From UBA12077 sp963665525 (lineage in GTDB: Bacteria > Bacteroidota > Bacteroidia > Bacteroidales > UBA12077), in the NCBI GenBank assembly GCA_963665525.1, contig OY762280.1, forward strand, positions 62,001 through 126,000: a stretch of DNA of 64,000 bases. Reading direction: 5' to 3'. The notes below the pieces were generated by a model that saw only the letters and a program-made list of their open reading frames with translations, searched no databases and had not been told where the DNA came from. The position numbers and the translations under genes were made by a program. Shown here one piece after another: positions 44,167 to 53,206 of the stretch. Positions within the stretch are counted from its first letter, which is position 1. Each line of letters opens with the position of its first letter.

Positions 44167-45981
44167 ATGTTAAAATTTGAAAAAATTCAGAATCAACTTC
44201 TGGTTTATCTAGTAGGTATGGTTCTAATTATCATTTTATTAATGAGTCTTACTAACTACAATTCAGTTAGAAAGTCACTTGTGCAAGATGTAAAAGAAAA
44301 GCAATTATTGTCTTTTGTTGAAGCGTCGCAGAGTAACATAAGAACATTAATTGAAAAGGCACTCGAAACCTCTGAGTTTTTAGCTAATGATCCTACAATT
44401 GTAAAATGGTTTGTTGAAGGGGAAATTGATGAATCGCTAGGGATTCTGTCTAAAAACAAATTAACTGATGTTTATAATAATAAAGATTATTTTACAGTCT
44501 TTGCAGTGAACGATGTTACCAAAAATTACTGGTCTGAAGAGAATAAATTATTAGATGTTATTACGGAAACAGATCCGGATGATTCCTGGTTTTTTGATTT
44601 TAAAAACCTCAATGAATCATTGGTCTTAAATTTTGATTATAATCAGGAACTCGATAAAACTTTGATGTTCGTTAATGCCCGAATGGAACAAAATGGAGTG
44701 TTTATGGGTACTGCCGGAGTTGGAATTGATCCTGATAAAATCATTAAGGAGTTCAATGAACGAAAAATTACAGAGAATAGTCACCTCTGGTTAATAGATC
44801 CAAGTGGTAATATCAAAATGTCTCAAGATGCAGAGCAAATTAATTCTGATCTTAAAGAGTTTATTCCTGCTGAATATGTTAATCAGGTTTTAAGATCAAA
44901 CTTATCAGGAGTAGTTGATGTCACAATTAATAATGAAAAAAATGAACTAGCATTTATGCAGGTTGGAACAACAGGATTTTATATTGTAGTTGTGTCACCA
45001 TTAAAAGAGTTAATGTATTTGCTTGCTCCAATTGCTTATAACACATTGATTTTCGGGGTTATTTTTCTTGTGATAACCATCATTATTGTCATTTTAATTA
45101 CTAAATCAATAACAAATCCATTAGTAATTTTAACAAATTATGCGAATGAATTTGCAGCAGGGAATTTAACCGCAAAATTATCAAGTAGTTTATTAAAACG
45201 AAAAGATGAAATGTCACATTTGGCTGAAGCATTTAATAGTATGCGAGAAAAAATTGCTGAGATTATTAGTCAGGTAAAAGAATCATCAGCTAAAGTGACT
45301 GAAGGAGGTCGAAATCTTAATCAATCAGCTTTAGCTTTATCAGAAAGGACTATTCAGCAGGCAAGCTCGGCCGAGGAAGTTTCTGCTTCTATTGAGCAGA
45401 TGAGTGCAAATATTACGCAGAATGCTGAGAATTCTGCTCAAACAGAAAAGATTGTAAGCCAGGCAGCTTATGATACTCAAAAAGGAGGCGATATTGTTAA
45501 ACAAACTGTTGAGGCAATAAATACTATTTACGAGAATGTTATCATAATTGAAGATATAGCATTCCAGACCAATATTCTTGCTTTAAATGCGGCTGTTGAG
45601 GCAGCACGTGCTGGGGAACATGGAAAAGGCTTTGCAGTAGTTGCATCTGAAGTTCGAAAATTAGCAGAAAGAAGTAAAGTCGCTGCTGGTAAAATTAATG
45701 AACTTGCCAATAATAGTGTTAAGGTAGCAGGTGATGCAGGCGCAATATTTACCAATTTAGTTCCTGATATTACTAAATCACATCAGTTGGTACAGGAGAT
45801 TAGTTCTGCATCGAAAGAACAAGATATTGGCACAAGTCAAATAACAAGTGCTATTATGGAGCTTGATAAGCTAACTCAGGCAAATGCAAATGCCGTTGAG
45901 CAATTTAGTAAACTAACCAAGGAATTTGCTGTGGAAGCAGAAGAAATGCAAAAAGCGGTTTCTTATTTTAAAATAGATTAA
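44167..45981 (+). CDS. Methyl-accepting chemotaxis protein
   Basis: A 604-residue receptor. Membrane helices at about 12-32 and 290-315 flank a large periplasmic sensor with dCache-like features (NVTKNYWSEENKLLDVITETDPDDSWFFDF and ENSHLWLIDPSGNIKMS). HAMP follows (TNPLVILTNYANEFAAGNLT). The cytoplasmic rod has the conserved tip EDIAFQTNILALNAAVEAARAGEHGKGF that binds CheA/CheW. No other chemotaxis gene is in the window, so the receptor is an orphan locally. The Cache domain suggests sensing of small acids or amino acids. It is followed by a DUF5020 barrel gene after 23 bases, probably in one transcript. Confidence 0.92.
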   Translation: MLKFEKIQNQLLVYLVGMVLIIILLMSLTNYNSVRKSLVQDVKEKQLLSFVEASQSNIRTLIEKALETSEFLANDPTIVKWFVEGEIDESLGILSKNKLTDVYNNKDYFTVFAVNDVTKNYWSEENKLLDVITETDPDDSWFFDFKNLNESLVLNFDYNQELDKTLMFVNARMEQNGVFMGTAGVGIDPDKIIKEFNERKITENSHLWLIDPSGNIKMSQDAEQINSDLKEFIPAEYVNQVLRSNLSGVVDVTINNEKNELAFMQVGTTGFYIVVVSPLKELMYLLAPIAYNTLIFGVIFLVITIIIVILITKSITNPLVILTNYANEFAAGNLTAKLSSSLLKRKDEMSHLAEAFNSMREKIAEIISQVKESSAKVTEGGRNLNQSALALSERTIQQASSAEEVSASIEQMSANITQNAENSAQTEKIVSQAAYDTQKGGDIVKQTVEAINTIYENVIIIEDIAFQTNILALNAAVEAARAGEHGKGFAVVASEVRKLAERSKVAAGKINELANNSVKVAGDAGAIFTNLVPDITKSHQLVQEISSASKEQDIGTSQITSAIMELDKLTQANANAVEQFSKLTKEFAVEAEEMQKAVSYFKID

Positions 45982-46004
45982 TTAACTCAATAAATTAAAA
46001 AATT

Positions 46005-46691
46005 ATGAAGAAGCTAATAATTTTTAGTATAATATTATTTTTCAGTACATCATTATTTGCTCAAAATATTCAACTACACAGAGATTTTGGCGAAGATCGA
46101 GACTATTTTACCACAACTGTAGAAATGTTTAAACCTGATAAATTGGGGAATACTTTCTTTTTTATTGACATGAACTACAACGATGGAGATGTTAATGGTG
46201 TGAGTTTAGCCTATTGGGAAATTGCTCGTGTTATTAAACTAGAAAGTTTACCGATTGGTTTTCATGCCGAATACGATGGTGGTTTTGGACAGTGGAAACA
46301 AGATACTTTAGGTGGGGCTTTCCAGATAAACGATGCTTGGCTGGCAGGTGTTGATTATTCGTGGAATAACGAAGATTTTTCGAAAGGATTTTCATTAAAA
46401 GCCATGTATAAATATATTGACGATAAACACGATGCTTCATTTCAGTTAACTGCAGTGTGGTATATGCATTTCTTTAATCGCAAGTTAAGTTTTACAGGAT
46501 TTGCTGATTTTTGGCAAGAAGATATGATGTTCGGATCCGACGAAACAGACTTTATTTTCTTGACAGAACCTCAATTGTGGTATAATCCAATGGAGCATTT
46601 TTCTGTTGGAGGTGAAGTTGAAATTAGTAACAATTTTGTTGATAAAGGCTTTAAAGTCATGCCTACTTTAGCAGTAAAATGGACATTCTAA
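46005..46691 (+). CDS. DUF5020-family outer-membrane protein
   Basis: A 228-residue protein with a signal peptide (cleavage at SLFAQN, about residue 20). The mature chain alternates residues with many aromatic girdle positions (FFFIDMNYND, LWYNPMEHFSVGGEVE) and ends in Phe (AVKWTF), as outer-membrane barrels do. It resembles DUF5020, related in outline to Tsx-like nucleoside channels. It directly follows the chemoreceptor gene, so the pair may concern the same solute. A terminator follows. Function is unproven. Confidence 0.78.
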   Translation: MKKLIIFSIILFFSTSLFAQNIQLHRDFGEDRDYFTTTVEMFKPDKLGNTFFFIDMNYNDGDVNGVSLAYWEIARVIKLESLPIGFHAEYDGGFGQWKQDTLGGAFQINDAWLAGVDYSWNNEDFSKGFSLKAMYKYIDDKHDASFQLTAVWYMHFFNRKLSFTGFADFWQEDMMFGSDETDFIFLTEPQLWYNPMEHFSVGGEVEISNNFVDKGFKVMPTLAVKWTF

Positions 46692-46717
46692 ATTAAGACA
46701 ATGTTAGATAAGAAGAA

Positions 46718-46756
46718 GGAGATCTCTCGAAAGTTATTGGGATGATCTCTTTTTTT
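46718..46756 (+). terminator. Rho-independent terminator
   Basis: GAGATC (46719-46724) pairs with GATCTC (46744-46749), with partial inner pairing, and a T-run to 46756. It ends the chemoreceptor-DUF5020 transcript. Confidence 0.7.
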
Positions 46757-46757
46757 A

Positions 46758-47537
46758 TTACAAGTATTTTCTTCGTACGAGTTCTTTTAGTCTTTCAAAG
46801 TTTGTATCGTCTTCAGCCCAATCAAAGTTCTCATTAAGAAAGGTAACTGCATTTTCAAAAGTATCGAAATTATTTAATACCTGAATTGTTTCGTGATACA
46901 GTTCTTTGTTATTTCCAAAAAGCTCCCGAATAAAGATAAATTTATCATTTAAACCTATAGCATTATTAATATCATTAATTGGCTTCGATTGCATTTTGGA
47001 CGATACATCTTTAATGTTTTTTTTAGCTAAACTATCGTGGATAAATTTTTTAGATTGAAATTTATCGGCAACTATCTCAGGTGTTTCATTTTGTTTTGCT
47101 TCTTGTAAAATTTCGGTTTTCTCGATAGTTTCTTCATTTTTTTCAACTGGTTCAGTAGTAATTATTTCCTTTTTGGTTGGTGTTTCAATAATTAACTCAG
47201 GTTCCCGAACAGGTGTTTCAGGTTCAGTTTTATTGTCACTAGATTCAATTACTTCTTCAGCTTGATCGGTTGTTTTTTCAATCTCAGTATTTTTTTCTAT
47301 TTCTTCTTTCTTTTCTTTTTGTTCAGTAATTGTTGATATCTCTTCTTTTTGATATTCAGGAGTGTATGTTTCTTGATGATTTAATTTTGATAATAACTCA
47401 TAAAGATTTCTTACTTTTGAAAGAGTAAGATCAAGGTCAATTAAATGTATTTGATCAGATTTTTCAAAATCATTGATTTTAGAGTAAATATCTTGTATAT
47501 CTTTTTTAAGATTTTTTATCAATTCGTTTTTATTCAT
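46758..47537 (-). CDS. Acidic low-complexity protein of unknown function
   Basis: A 259-residue soluble protein. Residues 1-60 form helices, about 65-165 are a low-complexity Glu/Lys/Thr-rich linker (KEEIEKNTEIEKTTDQAEEV and similar), and the last 95 residues form a conserved-looking helical domain (FQSKKFIHDSLAKKNIKDVS...NAIGLNDKFIFIRELFGNN...FDWAEDDTNFERLKELVRRKYL). The C-terminal domain with a disordered linker is seen in many Bacteroidota genomes beside cell-wall genes and has no known function. It diverges from thymidine kinase across 57 bases. Confidence 0.6.
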   Translation of the reverse strand: MNKNELIKNLKKDIQDIYSKINDFEKSDQIHLIDLDLTLSKVRNLYELLSKLNHQETYTPEYQKEEISTITEQKEKKEEIEKNTEIEKTTDQAEEVIESSDNKTEPETPVREPELIIETPTKKEIITTEPVEKNEETIEKTEILQEAKQNETPEIVADKFQSKKFIHDSLAKKNIKDVSSKMQSKPINDINNAIGLNDKFIFIRELFGNNKELYHETIQVLNNFDTFENAVTFLNENFDWAEDDTNFERLKELVRRKYL

Positions 47538-47594
47538 AGCGATTGTAGTTAACAGGATACAAAAATAACGATAATAGTTTACAATTTGGTATAG

Positions 47595-48182
47595 ATGTTT
47601 TTCGAAGGTACAAATAAAAAGAGCAAAAATAGGGGCTGGATAGAGGTAATTTGTGGATCTATGTTTTCTGGTAAAACAGAAGAATTAATTCGTAGATTAA
47701 AACGTGCAGAATATGCTAAGCTGAAAGTTGAAATTTTTAAACCTCTTATCGATACACGATATTCTGAAGAGGAAGTTGTATCGCACGATGAGAATACAAT
47801 CCGTTCAACACCTGTTGAATCATCAGGAAATATTTTATTATTGGCTGGTAATGTTGATGTTATTGGAATCGACGAAGCTCAGTTCTTTGATAAAAATCTT
47901 ATTGATGTGTGTAATAAACTGGCAAATAGCGGAATTCGTGTTATTGTAGCAGGACTAGATATGGATTATCTCGGAAAACCTTTTGGACCAATACCTGCAC
48001 TAATGGCAGAGGCTGAGTATGTAACCAAAGTACATGCTATTTGTATGCATTGCGGAAATCTTGCTCAATATTCGCATCGTATAGCAGAAAGTGATAAATT
48101 AGTTCTTTTAGGAGAAACCAATGAATACGAGCCACTTTGCAGGGTTTGTTATAACAAAGTTATGAGCAAAAACGATGCTTAA
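47595..48182 (+). CDS. tdk: Thymidine kinase
   Basis: A 195-residue type II thymidine kinase. The P-loop is GSMFSGKTEEL, the Walker B-like segment is GIDEAQFFD, the lasso region is GLDMDYLGKPFGPIP, and four zinc ligands are in CMHCGN and CRVCYN. It phosphorylates thymidine in the salvage pathway. The stop and the next start share one base (TAATG), so MurF-Alr is translationally coupled, an unusual pairing of nucleotide salvage with cell-wall synthesis that probably reflects operon packing. Confidence 0.96.
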   Translation: MFFEGTNKKSKNRGWIEVICGSMFSGKTEELIRRLKRAEYAKLKVEIFKPLIDTRYSEEEVVSHDENTIRSTPVESSGNILLLAGNVDVIGIDEAQFFDKNLIDVCNKLANSGIRVIVAGLDMDYLGKPFGPIPALMAEAEYVTKVHAICMHCGNLAQYSHRIAESDKLVLLGETNEYEPLCRVCYNKVMSKNDA

Positions 48183-50641
48183 TGTATAGTATAAAAGAAA
48201 TATCAAAAATAATAGATGCGCAGTTTATAGCTAACAAAAATTGTAATATTGATCATTTATTAATTGATAGTCGAAATATTATATCTACCTCCAATACCTT
48301 GTTTTTTGCAATTCGTGGCGAACGCCACGATGGACATCGTTTTATAAATGACCTTTACCATCAGGGGATACGGAATTTTGTTGTTGAGTATTTACCTAAA
48401 AATCATCATAACTTTTCAGAAGCTGGATTCTTAATTGTAAAAAACTCCTTAGAAGCTTTACAGACTCTGGCAGCTTATCATCGAAAAAGATTTAAATATC
48501 CCGTTATTGGAATTGCTGGCAGTAATGGTAAAACCATTGCTAAAGAATGGATTAATTATGTTCTATACGGAAAAAAACAAGTAGTTCGTAATCCAAAAAG
48601 TTATAATTCACAAGTAGGAGTACCTTTATCGATTTGGTTAATGAATAATGCTTTCGATTTAGCTGTTTTTGAAGCAGGAATATCCTTGCCAGGTGAAATG
48701 GAAAACCTTGAAAATATCATTAAACCTAATATTGGCTTAATAACAAATATTGGAGAACCTCACCAGGAAAATTTCTCGGATTATAAACAAAAGGCGATTG
48801 AAAAATTAAAGTTGTTTAAAAATTCAGAGACAGTAATTTATTCAAAAGATCAGGAAGTAATTGATCAAATTATTAATAATGATCCTGAATTATTAAAGAA
48901 AAGAATATTTACCTGGTCGTTTAATCAAGATGCAGACCTGATTGTAAAAACAAAAACACGGGAGAATAATCGAACTCAAATTGATTTTGAGTGTAAGAAG
49001 TATAAAGATCAGATACTAATTCCATTTACAGATAGAGCTTCTGTTGAAGATGCTATTCATGTTTTAGCTTTCTTATTATCACAAGAATTAAAAATATCTG
49101 AATACAAAAATAGATTTGAGACTTTACCTCCGGTAGCAATGCGTATGGAGTTAAAAAAAGGCATTAATAATTGTACCATCATTAATGACAGTTATAACTC
49201 AGATTTAAACTCTTTAGCAATTGCCTTAAATTACCTCGATCAACAAAGTCAGCATGAGAAGAAAACGCTCATTTTATCAGATATTTTACAAAGTGGTAAG
49301 AAGGATAAAGATTTATACGCGGAGGTAGCGGCACTATTAAATAAGTTCAAAGTTGATAAACTCGTTGGGATTGGAGAATCCATTGCAACGCAAGGACAAC
49401 AGTTTAATCTAGAAAAAATATTTTACAGATCAACGAAGGAGTTTTTAAAAGACTTTACAAAGGAAAAGTTTAAGGATCAAGCTATTTTATTAAAAGGATC
49501 CAGGAATTTTTATTTCGAAAATATTAGTGCTGTCCTGGAAGAAAAAGCTCATAGAACGGTCTTGGAGATCAATTTAAATGCTTTAGTTCAAAACTTAAAT
49601 TTTTTTAGATCAAAGCTAAAAGCTAAAACTAAAGTAATGGTTATGGTCAAAGCTTTATCGTATGGTAGTGGTACTTTTGAAATAGCAAATATATTACAAT
49701 ATCAACGGGTCGATTATTTAGGAGTAGCCCTTGCCGATGAAGGCGTTGCTTTACGTGAAGCAGGAATTAAAACTCCAATAATTGTGATGAATCCTGAGCA
49801 GCACAGCTTTGATATCATGTTAAAACATAAGCTCGAACCGGAAATTTATAGTTTTAAGATTCTCCAACAATTTAATGCATTGGCAAAAAAATATGGAAAG
49901 AAAGAATATCCTGTGCATGTAAAGCTTGATACTGGCATGAATCGCCTTGGGTTTGTAAAAAATGAAGTCCCTCGGTTGATTGAAGAGCTTAAAAAAGCAG
50001 AGAATATTAAAGTATCATCTATATTTTCGCATTTAGCAGCTAGCGATGAAGGTATTCATGATCGTTTTACAAATAGTCAAATTAAATTATTTGATGACTT
50101 GAGTACACAAATTACAGAAAACTTTCATTACAATATCATTAGACACATATCTAACTCTGCAGGAATCGAGCGCTTCCCTAAAGCCCAATTTGATATGGTA
50201 CGTTTAGGAATTGGATTATATGGAATTTCTGCGGTAAACCAGGATAATCTAGCGACGGTAAGTACTTTAAAGAGCACTGTCATTCAGATCAAACAAGTGC
50301 CCAAAGACGAAACGGTTGGGTATAGTAGAAAAGCTAAAGCAGAAAAAAATATAACAATAGCGATTGTTCCAATAGGCTATGCAGATGGACTAAATAGGAG
50401 ACTTGGAAATGGGAAGGGGAAATTATTTATTAATGGTTTTTTAGTTCCGATTGTTGGTAATATATGTATGGATATGTGTATGGTTGACGTTAGCAATTAT
50501 AATATTCATGAAGGTGATGAGGTGATTGTTTTTGGAAAGGAATTGCCGGTTTCGGATGTGGCAAATTGGTTAGAGACCATTCCTTATGAGATTTTTACAA
50601 GTATTTCTACACGTGTAAAACGAGTTTACTTCCAGGAGTAA
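48182..50641 (+). CDS. Bifunctional MurF (UDP-MurNAc-tripeptide:D-Ala-D-Ala ligase) / alanine racemase
   Basis: An 819-residue fusion. The MurF part (1-about 455) has the N-terminal uridine domain (DSRNIISTSNTLFFAIRG), the ATP loop GIAGSNGKT near 113, and INDSYNSDLNS in the ligase domain. The racemase part (about 460-819) has the PLP lysine in MVMVKALSYGSG (Lys490), KLDTGMNRLGF, and IVGNICMDMCMVDV with the catalytic Tyr in VGYSRK. It makes D-alanine and adds D-Ala-D-Ala to the peptidoglycan precursor. The fusion is characteristic of Bacteroidota. In this copy the canonical GKTT of MurF reads GKTI (ATP-loop Thr followed by Ile), a small departure. Confidence 0.95.
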   Translation: MYSIKEISKIIDAQFIANKNCNIDHLLIDSRNIISTSNTLFFAIRGERHDGHRFINDLYHQGIRNFVVEYLPKNHHNFSEAGFLIVKNSLEALQTLAAYHRKRFKYPVIGIAGSNGKTIAKEWINYVLYGKKQVVRNPKSYNSQVGVPLSIWLMNNAFDLAVFEAGISLPGEMENLENIIKPNIGLITNIGEPHQENFSDYKQKAIEKLKLFKNSETVIYSKDQEVIDQIINNDPELLKKRIFTWSFNQDADLIVKTKTRENNRTQIDFECKKYKDQILIPFTDRASVEDAIHVLAFLLSQELKISEYKNRFETLPPVAMRMELKKGINNCTIINDSYNSDLNSLAIALNYLDQQSQHEKKTLILSDILQSGKKDKDLYAEVAALLNKFKVDKLVGIGESIATQGQQFNLEKIFYRSTKEFLKDFTKEKFKDQAILLKGSRNFYFENISAVLEEKAHRTVLEINLNALVQNLNFFRSKLKAKTKVMVMVKALSYGSGTFEIANILQYQRVDYLGVALADEGVALREAGIKTPIIVMNPEQHSFDIMLKHKLEPEIYSFKILQQFNALAKKYGKKEYPVHVKLDTGMNRLGFVKNEVPRLIEELKKAENIKVSSIFSHLAASDEGIHDRFTNSQIKLFDDLSTQITENFHYNIIRHISNSAGIERFPKAQFDMVRLGIGLYGISAVNQDNLATVSTLKSTVIQIKQVPKDETVGYSRKAKAEKNITIAIVPIGYADGLNRRLGNGKGKLFINGFLVPIVGNICMDMCMVDVSNYNIHEGDEVIVFGKELPVSDVANWLETIPYEIFTSISTRVKRVYFQE

Positions 50642-50874
50642 CTTATGCACAATTTTAGTTTTATCAATCTATTTAGAATGTTGAGCTGTTAAAAACTATT
50701 TAAATATCAGCTTTACAGTATGTTGTAATGGGTTTGGGAGATAGTTAAAATTTAAAAATCAATCGATAATGCTCATTTAATGGGAGATTAGCTCTGTATT
50801 GCCTTTGATTTACGTTTAATTTTATCTTAATTTGCCGCTTGTTTTAAAATCAGGCAGAGGCCTCTAATCTTTTT

Positions 50875-52311
50875 ATGGATTATAAATATCTAAAAATATT
50901 TACGTTACTTTCATTGTTATTCGTAATTGTTGTAATAACAATGAGTATCCGGCTTGATTTATTTGGAGCAAACAGGATTAAAGAGGAAATCATAACCACT
51001 TCGGCTAAGAAAGAAATAGATAAAATCTTTTATGATGAAAAAGCCAGAATGATTGATTCTGTTCTTCAGATAAAGGCAAAACAAAACTATTTTAATGGAA
51101 ATGTTCTGGTTGCATATAAAGGAAGTTGTATTTATAACGAGTCTTTTGGATATGCCGATTTATATAAGCGCAAAGAGCTTAAAAATGATGATGTTTTTCA
51201 GTTAGCTTCTGTGAGCAAGCAGTTTACTGCTATGGCAATCATGATATTAAAGGATAGAAACTTGTTAGCTTACGATGATTCTGTTACTAAATATATTCCT
51301 GATTTTCCTTATCCAAGGATTACAGTACGAATGTTATTGAACCATACTTCAGGCTTACCAAATTATTACTGGTTGGTTGAGCATCATTGGAATGGTAAAA
51401 AAGCACCAGATAATGAAGATATTCTTAAGATGTTAGCTGAGCATAAACTGAATTTGTATTTTACTCCTGGTCGCAGATGGGATTATTCAAATACAGGCTA
51501 TATAGTTTTGGCTTCTATCGTTGAACGAATATCAGGACAGGTTTTTGCTGATTTTATGCATGATAATGTGTTTAAGCCTTTACAAATGAATAATTCGTTT
51601 GTGTATAGCAGTGCTTTGAGTAATACAAAGAAAGATCATCTTATTGGTTATTATTATCGGGGAAGAAGATATAGAATGATTCCTGAAACAGTAAACGATG
51701 GTGCTGTGGGTGATAAAGGTGTATATTCAACAACCGAGGATTTGTTTAAGTGGGATCAGGCTTTATACAAGAATACATTAGTTTCTGACTCTACCTTTAG
51801 TGAAGCAATATCGAGTTTTAAATTGAGAGGTAAATATGAAATTCCATATGGTTTTGGATTCAGAATAAGAAAGCGTAATAATAAAAAGATAGCATATCAT
51901 CATGGTAAATGGAATGGTTTCAGAACAAGTCTTTTAAGATATGTTGAAGATACAAATACAGTTATTGTTTTAAATCATACCTCATCATCATTAAATTATT
52001 CCATTATTAGAGAAGTGCAGCAAATTTTGGACGATTCACTAAAAACAAATATAACTCAAGAGCTTGTTTCAACTATTCTTGATGATGATATAGAAGCGGC
52101 TGTTGAATATTATTTTACACGATCGAATAGTGATGATCATCTGGAACTTGATACCATAAAAATAAAAGAAGCGAGTAAAATTCTCTATGATACGAATAAT
52201 CCTGTTACAGCAGAAAAACTACTCTTGTTTAAAGATATGTATGTAAAGGGGGAGTTAGATACTAACTTTATGAACGATAAGAATTTTCTTAAAGCTTTAT
52301 CAATAAAATAG
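50875..52311 (+). CDS. Beta-lactamase-family serine hydrolase, membrane-anchored
   Basis: A 478-residue PF00144 protein with an N-terminal membrane or signal segment (about 8-27). The SxxK motif is S112-VS-K115 in FQLASVSKQFTAMAI, the YxN motif is YSNTGY, and the third motif is HHGKWNGFRT. About 100 residues of C-terminal extension (after LNHTSSSLNYS) carry no recognised domain. It is exported and could act on peptidoglycan peptides or esters. It follows the cell-wall gene murF-alr by 233 bases, a gap in which I see no gene or clear terminator. A hairpin ends it at 52358. Confidence 0.86.
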   Translation: MDYKYLKIFTLLSLLFVIVVITMSIRLDLFGANRIKEEIITTSAKKEIDKIFYDEKARMIDSVLQIKAKQNYFNGNVLVAYKGSCIYNESFGYADLYKRKELKNDDVFQLASVSKQFTAMAIMILKDRNLLAYDDSVTKYIPDFPYPRITVRMLLNHTSGLPNYYWLVEHHWNGKKAPDNEDILKMLAEHKLNLYFTPGRRWDYSNTGYIVLASIVERISGQVFADFMHDNVFKPLQMNNSFVYSSALSNTKKDHLIGYYYRGRRYRMIPETVNDGAVGDKGVYSTTEDLFKWDQALYKNTLVSDSTFSEAISSFKLRGKYEIPYGFGFRIRKRNNKKIAYHHGKWNGFRTSLLRYVEDTNTVIVLNHTSSSLNYSIIREVQQILDDSLKTNITQELVSTILDDDIEAAVEYYFTRSNSDDHLELDTIKIKEASKILYDTNNPVTAEKLLLFKDMYVKGELDTNFMNDKNFLKALSIK

Positions 52312-52332
52312 TTATTAAGTTATTAATGTAAA

Positions 52333-52358
52333 AATGCCCGAATGTTTATTCAGGCATT
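52333..52358. terminator. Terminator-like hairpin between convergent genes
   Basis: AATGCC (52333-52338) pairs with GGCATT (52353-52358), and GAAT/ATTC continue the stem past one mismatch. There is no long T-run on either strand. It serves the convergent serine hydrolase and Crp/Fnr genes. Confidence 0.55.
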
Positions 52359-52382
52359 ATACTATATAATCCATTTTTGTCT

Positions 52383-53075
52383 TTATCCTAATTCACTTAT
52401 TCTTTCCAATCCTTTAAAGTCAAGGATTTTTATTTTTCTACCATCCAATGCAATGATCTTTTCACTTGCAAATGTCGATAAGGTTCTAATTGCATTTGAA
52501 GTGGTCATGTTTGATAGGTTAGCAATATCTTCTCTCGACAAATAAACTTTAATAGTTGATTCATCTTCTTCTAAACCATAAGTGTCTTTTAAAAATAAAA
52601 GAGATTCAGCCAATCTTCCACGTATGTGCTTCTGAGTAAGTGTTACTGTTCTGTTGTTTGAGAATCCTAATTCGGATGCTAACGAACGAATAATGCTTAA
52701 TGCAAGGTCGTGATTTGTTTTTAAGATGGTGAAAAGGGTTTCTTTTTCAATCGTACAAATAACACTATCTTCAATAGCTTCTGCTGAGGCTAAATAATTT
52801 TGCTCGGCAAATAATGCTCTGTAACCAATAAATCCAACAGGTTTTGCCATTCGAACAATCTGTTCTCTGCCACCTACACCTTCTTTAAAAATTTTAACTT
52901 TACCTTTCGAAAGACAAATTAAACCACTTGGTTTATCTCCTTCCTTATAGATAATATCATTTTTCTTATAGTAAGTACATGTGCTGTTTCTTTTAAGTAA
53001 TTCTTTTTCTTCTTCATTAAGAACACTAAAAACAGACATTTGATTGTCGATTATATTATGGCATTCAACGTTCAT
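52383..53075 (-). CDS. Crp/Fnr-family transcriptional regulator
   Basis: A 230-residue regulator with an N-terminal cyclic-nucleotide-binding-type barrel (about 20-125; YKEGDKPSGLICLSKGKVKIFKEG) and a C-terminal winged helix (about 155-225; YLSREDIANLSNMTTSNAIRTLSTF). The recognition helix lacks the canonical Glu/Arg pair of Crp, so DNA specificity may differ. There is a single N-terminal Cys5 and Cys33, too few for the Fnr iron-sulfur cluster. Effector is unknown. Two dyads of GTGA-N6-TCAC form occur in this window (7074, 12676), but linking them to this protein is only a hypothesis. The gene stands alone. Confidence 0.85.
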   Translation of the reverse strand: MNVECHNIIDNQMSVFSVLNEEEKELLKRNSTCTYYKKNDIIYKEGDKPSGLICLSKGKVKIFKEGVGGREQIVRMAKPVGFIGYRALFAEQNYLASAEAIEDSVICTIEKETLFTILKTNHDLALSIIRSLASELGFSNNRTVTLTQKHIRGRLAESLLFLKDTYGLEEDESTIKVYLSREDIANLSNMTTSNAIRTLSTFASEKIIALDGRKIKILDFKGLERISELG

Positions 53076-53206
53076 TGACTGATGTATTTTTTATAAAAAT
53101 ATGTTAAAAAACATACAAATGTATAATTTTAGTCTAAAACTATAAAATATTTTCTTGAAAATCGGACTTTATCGGCATTATATTATTCTGATTAAGCGCA
53201 ATAGGG

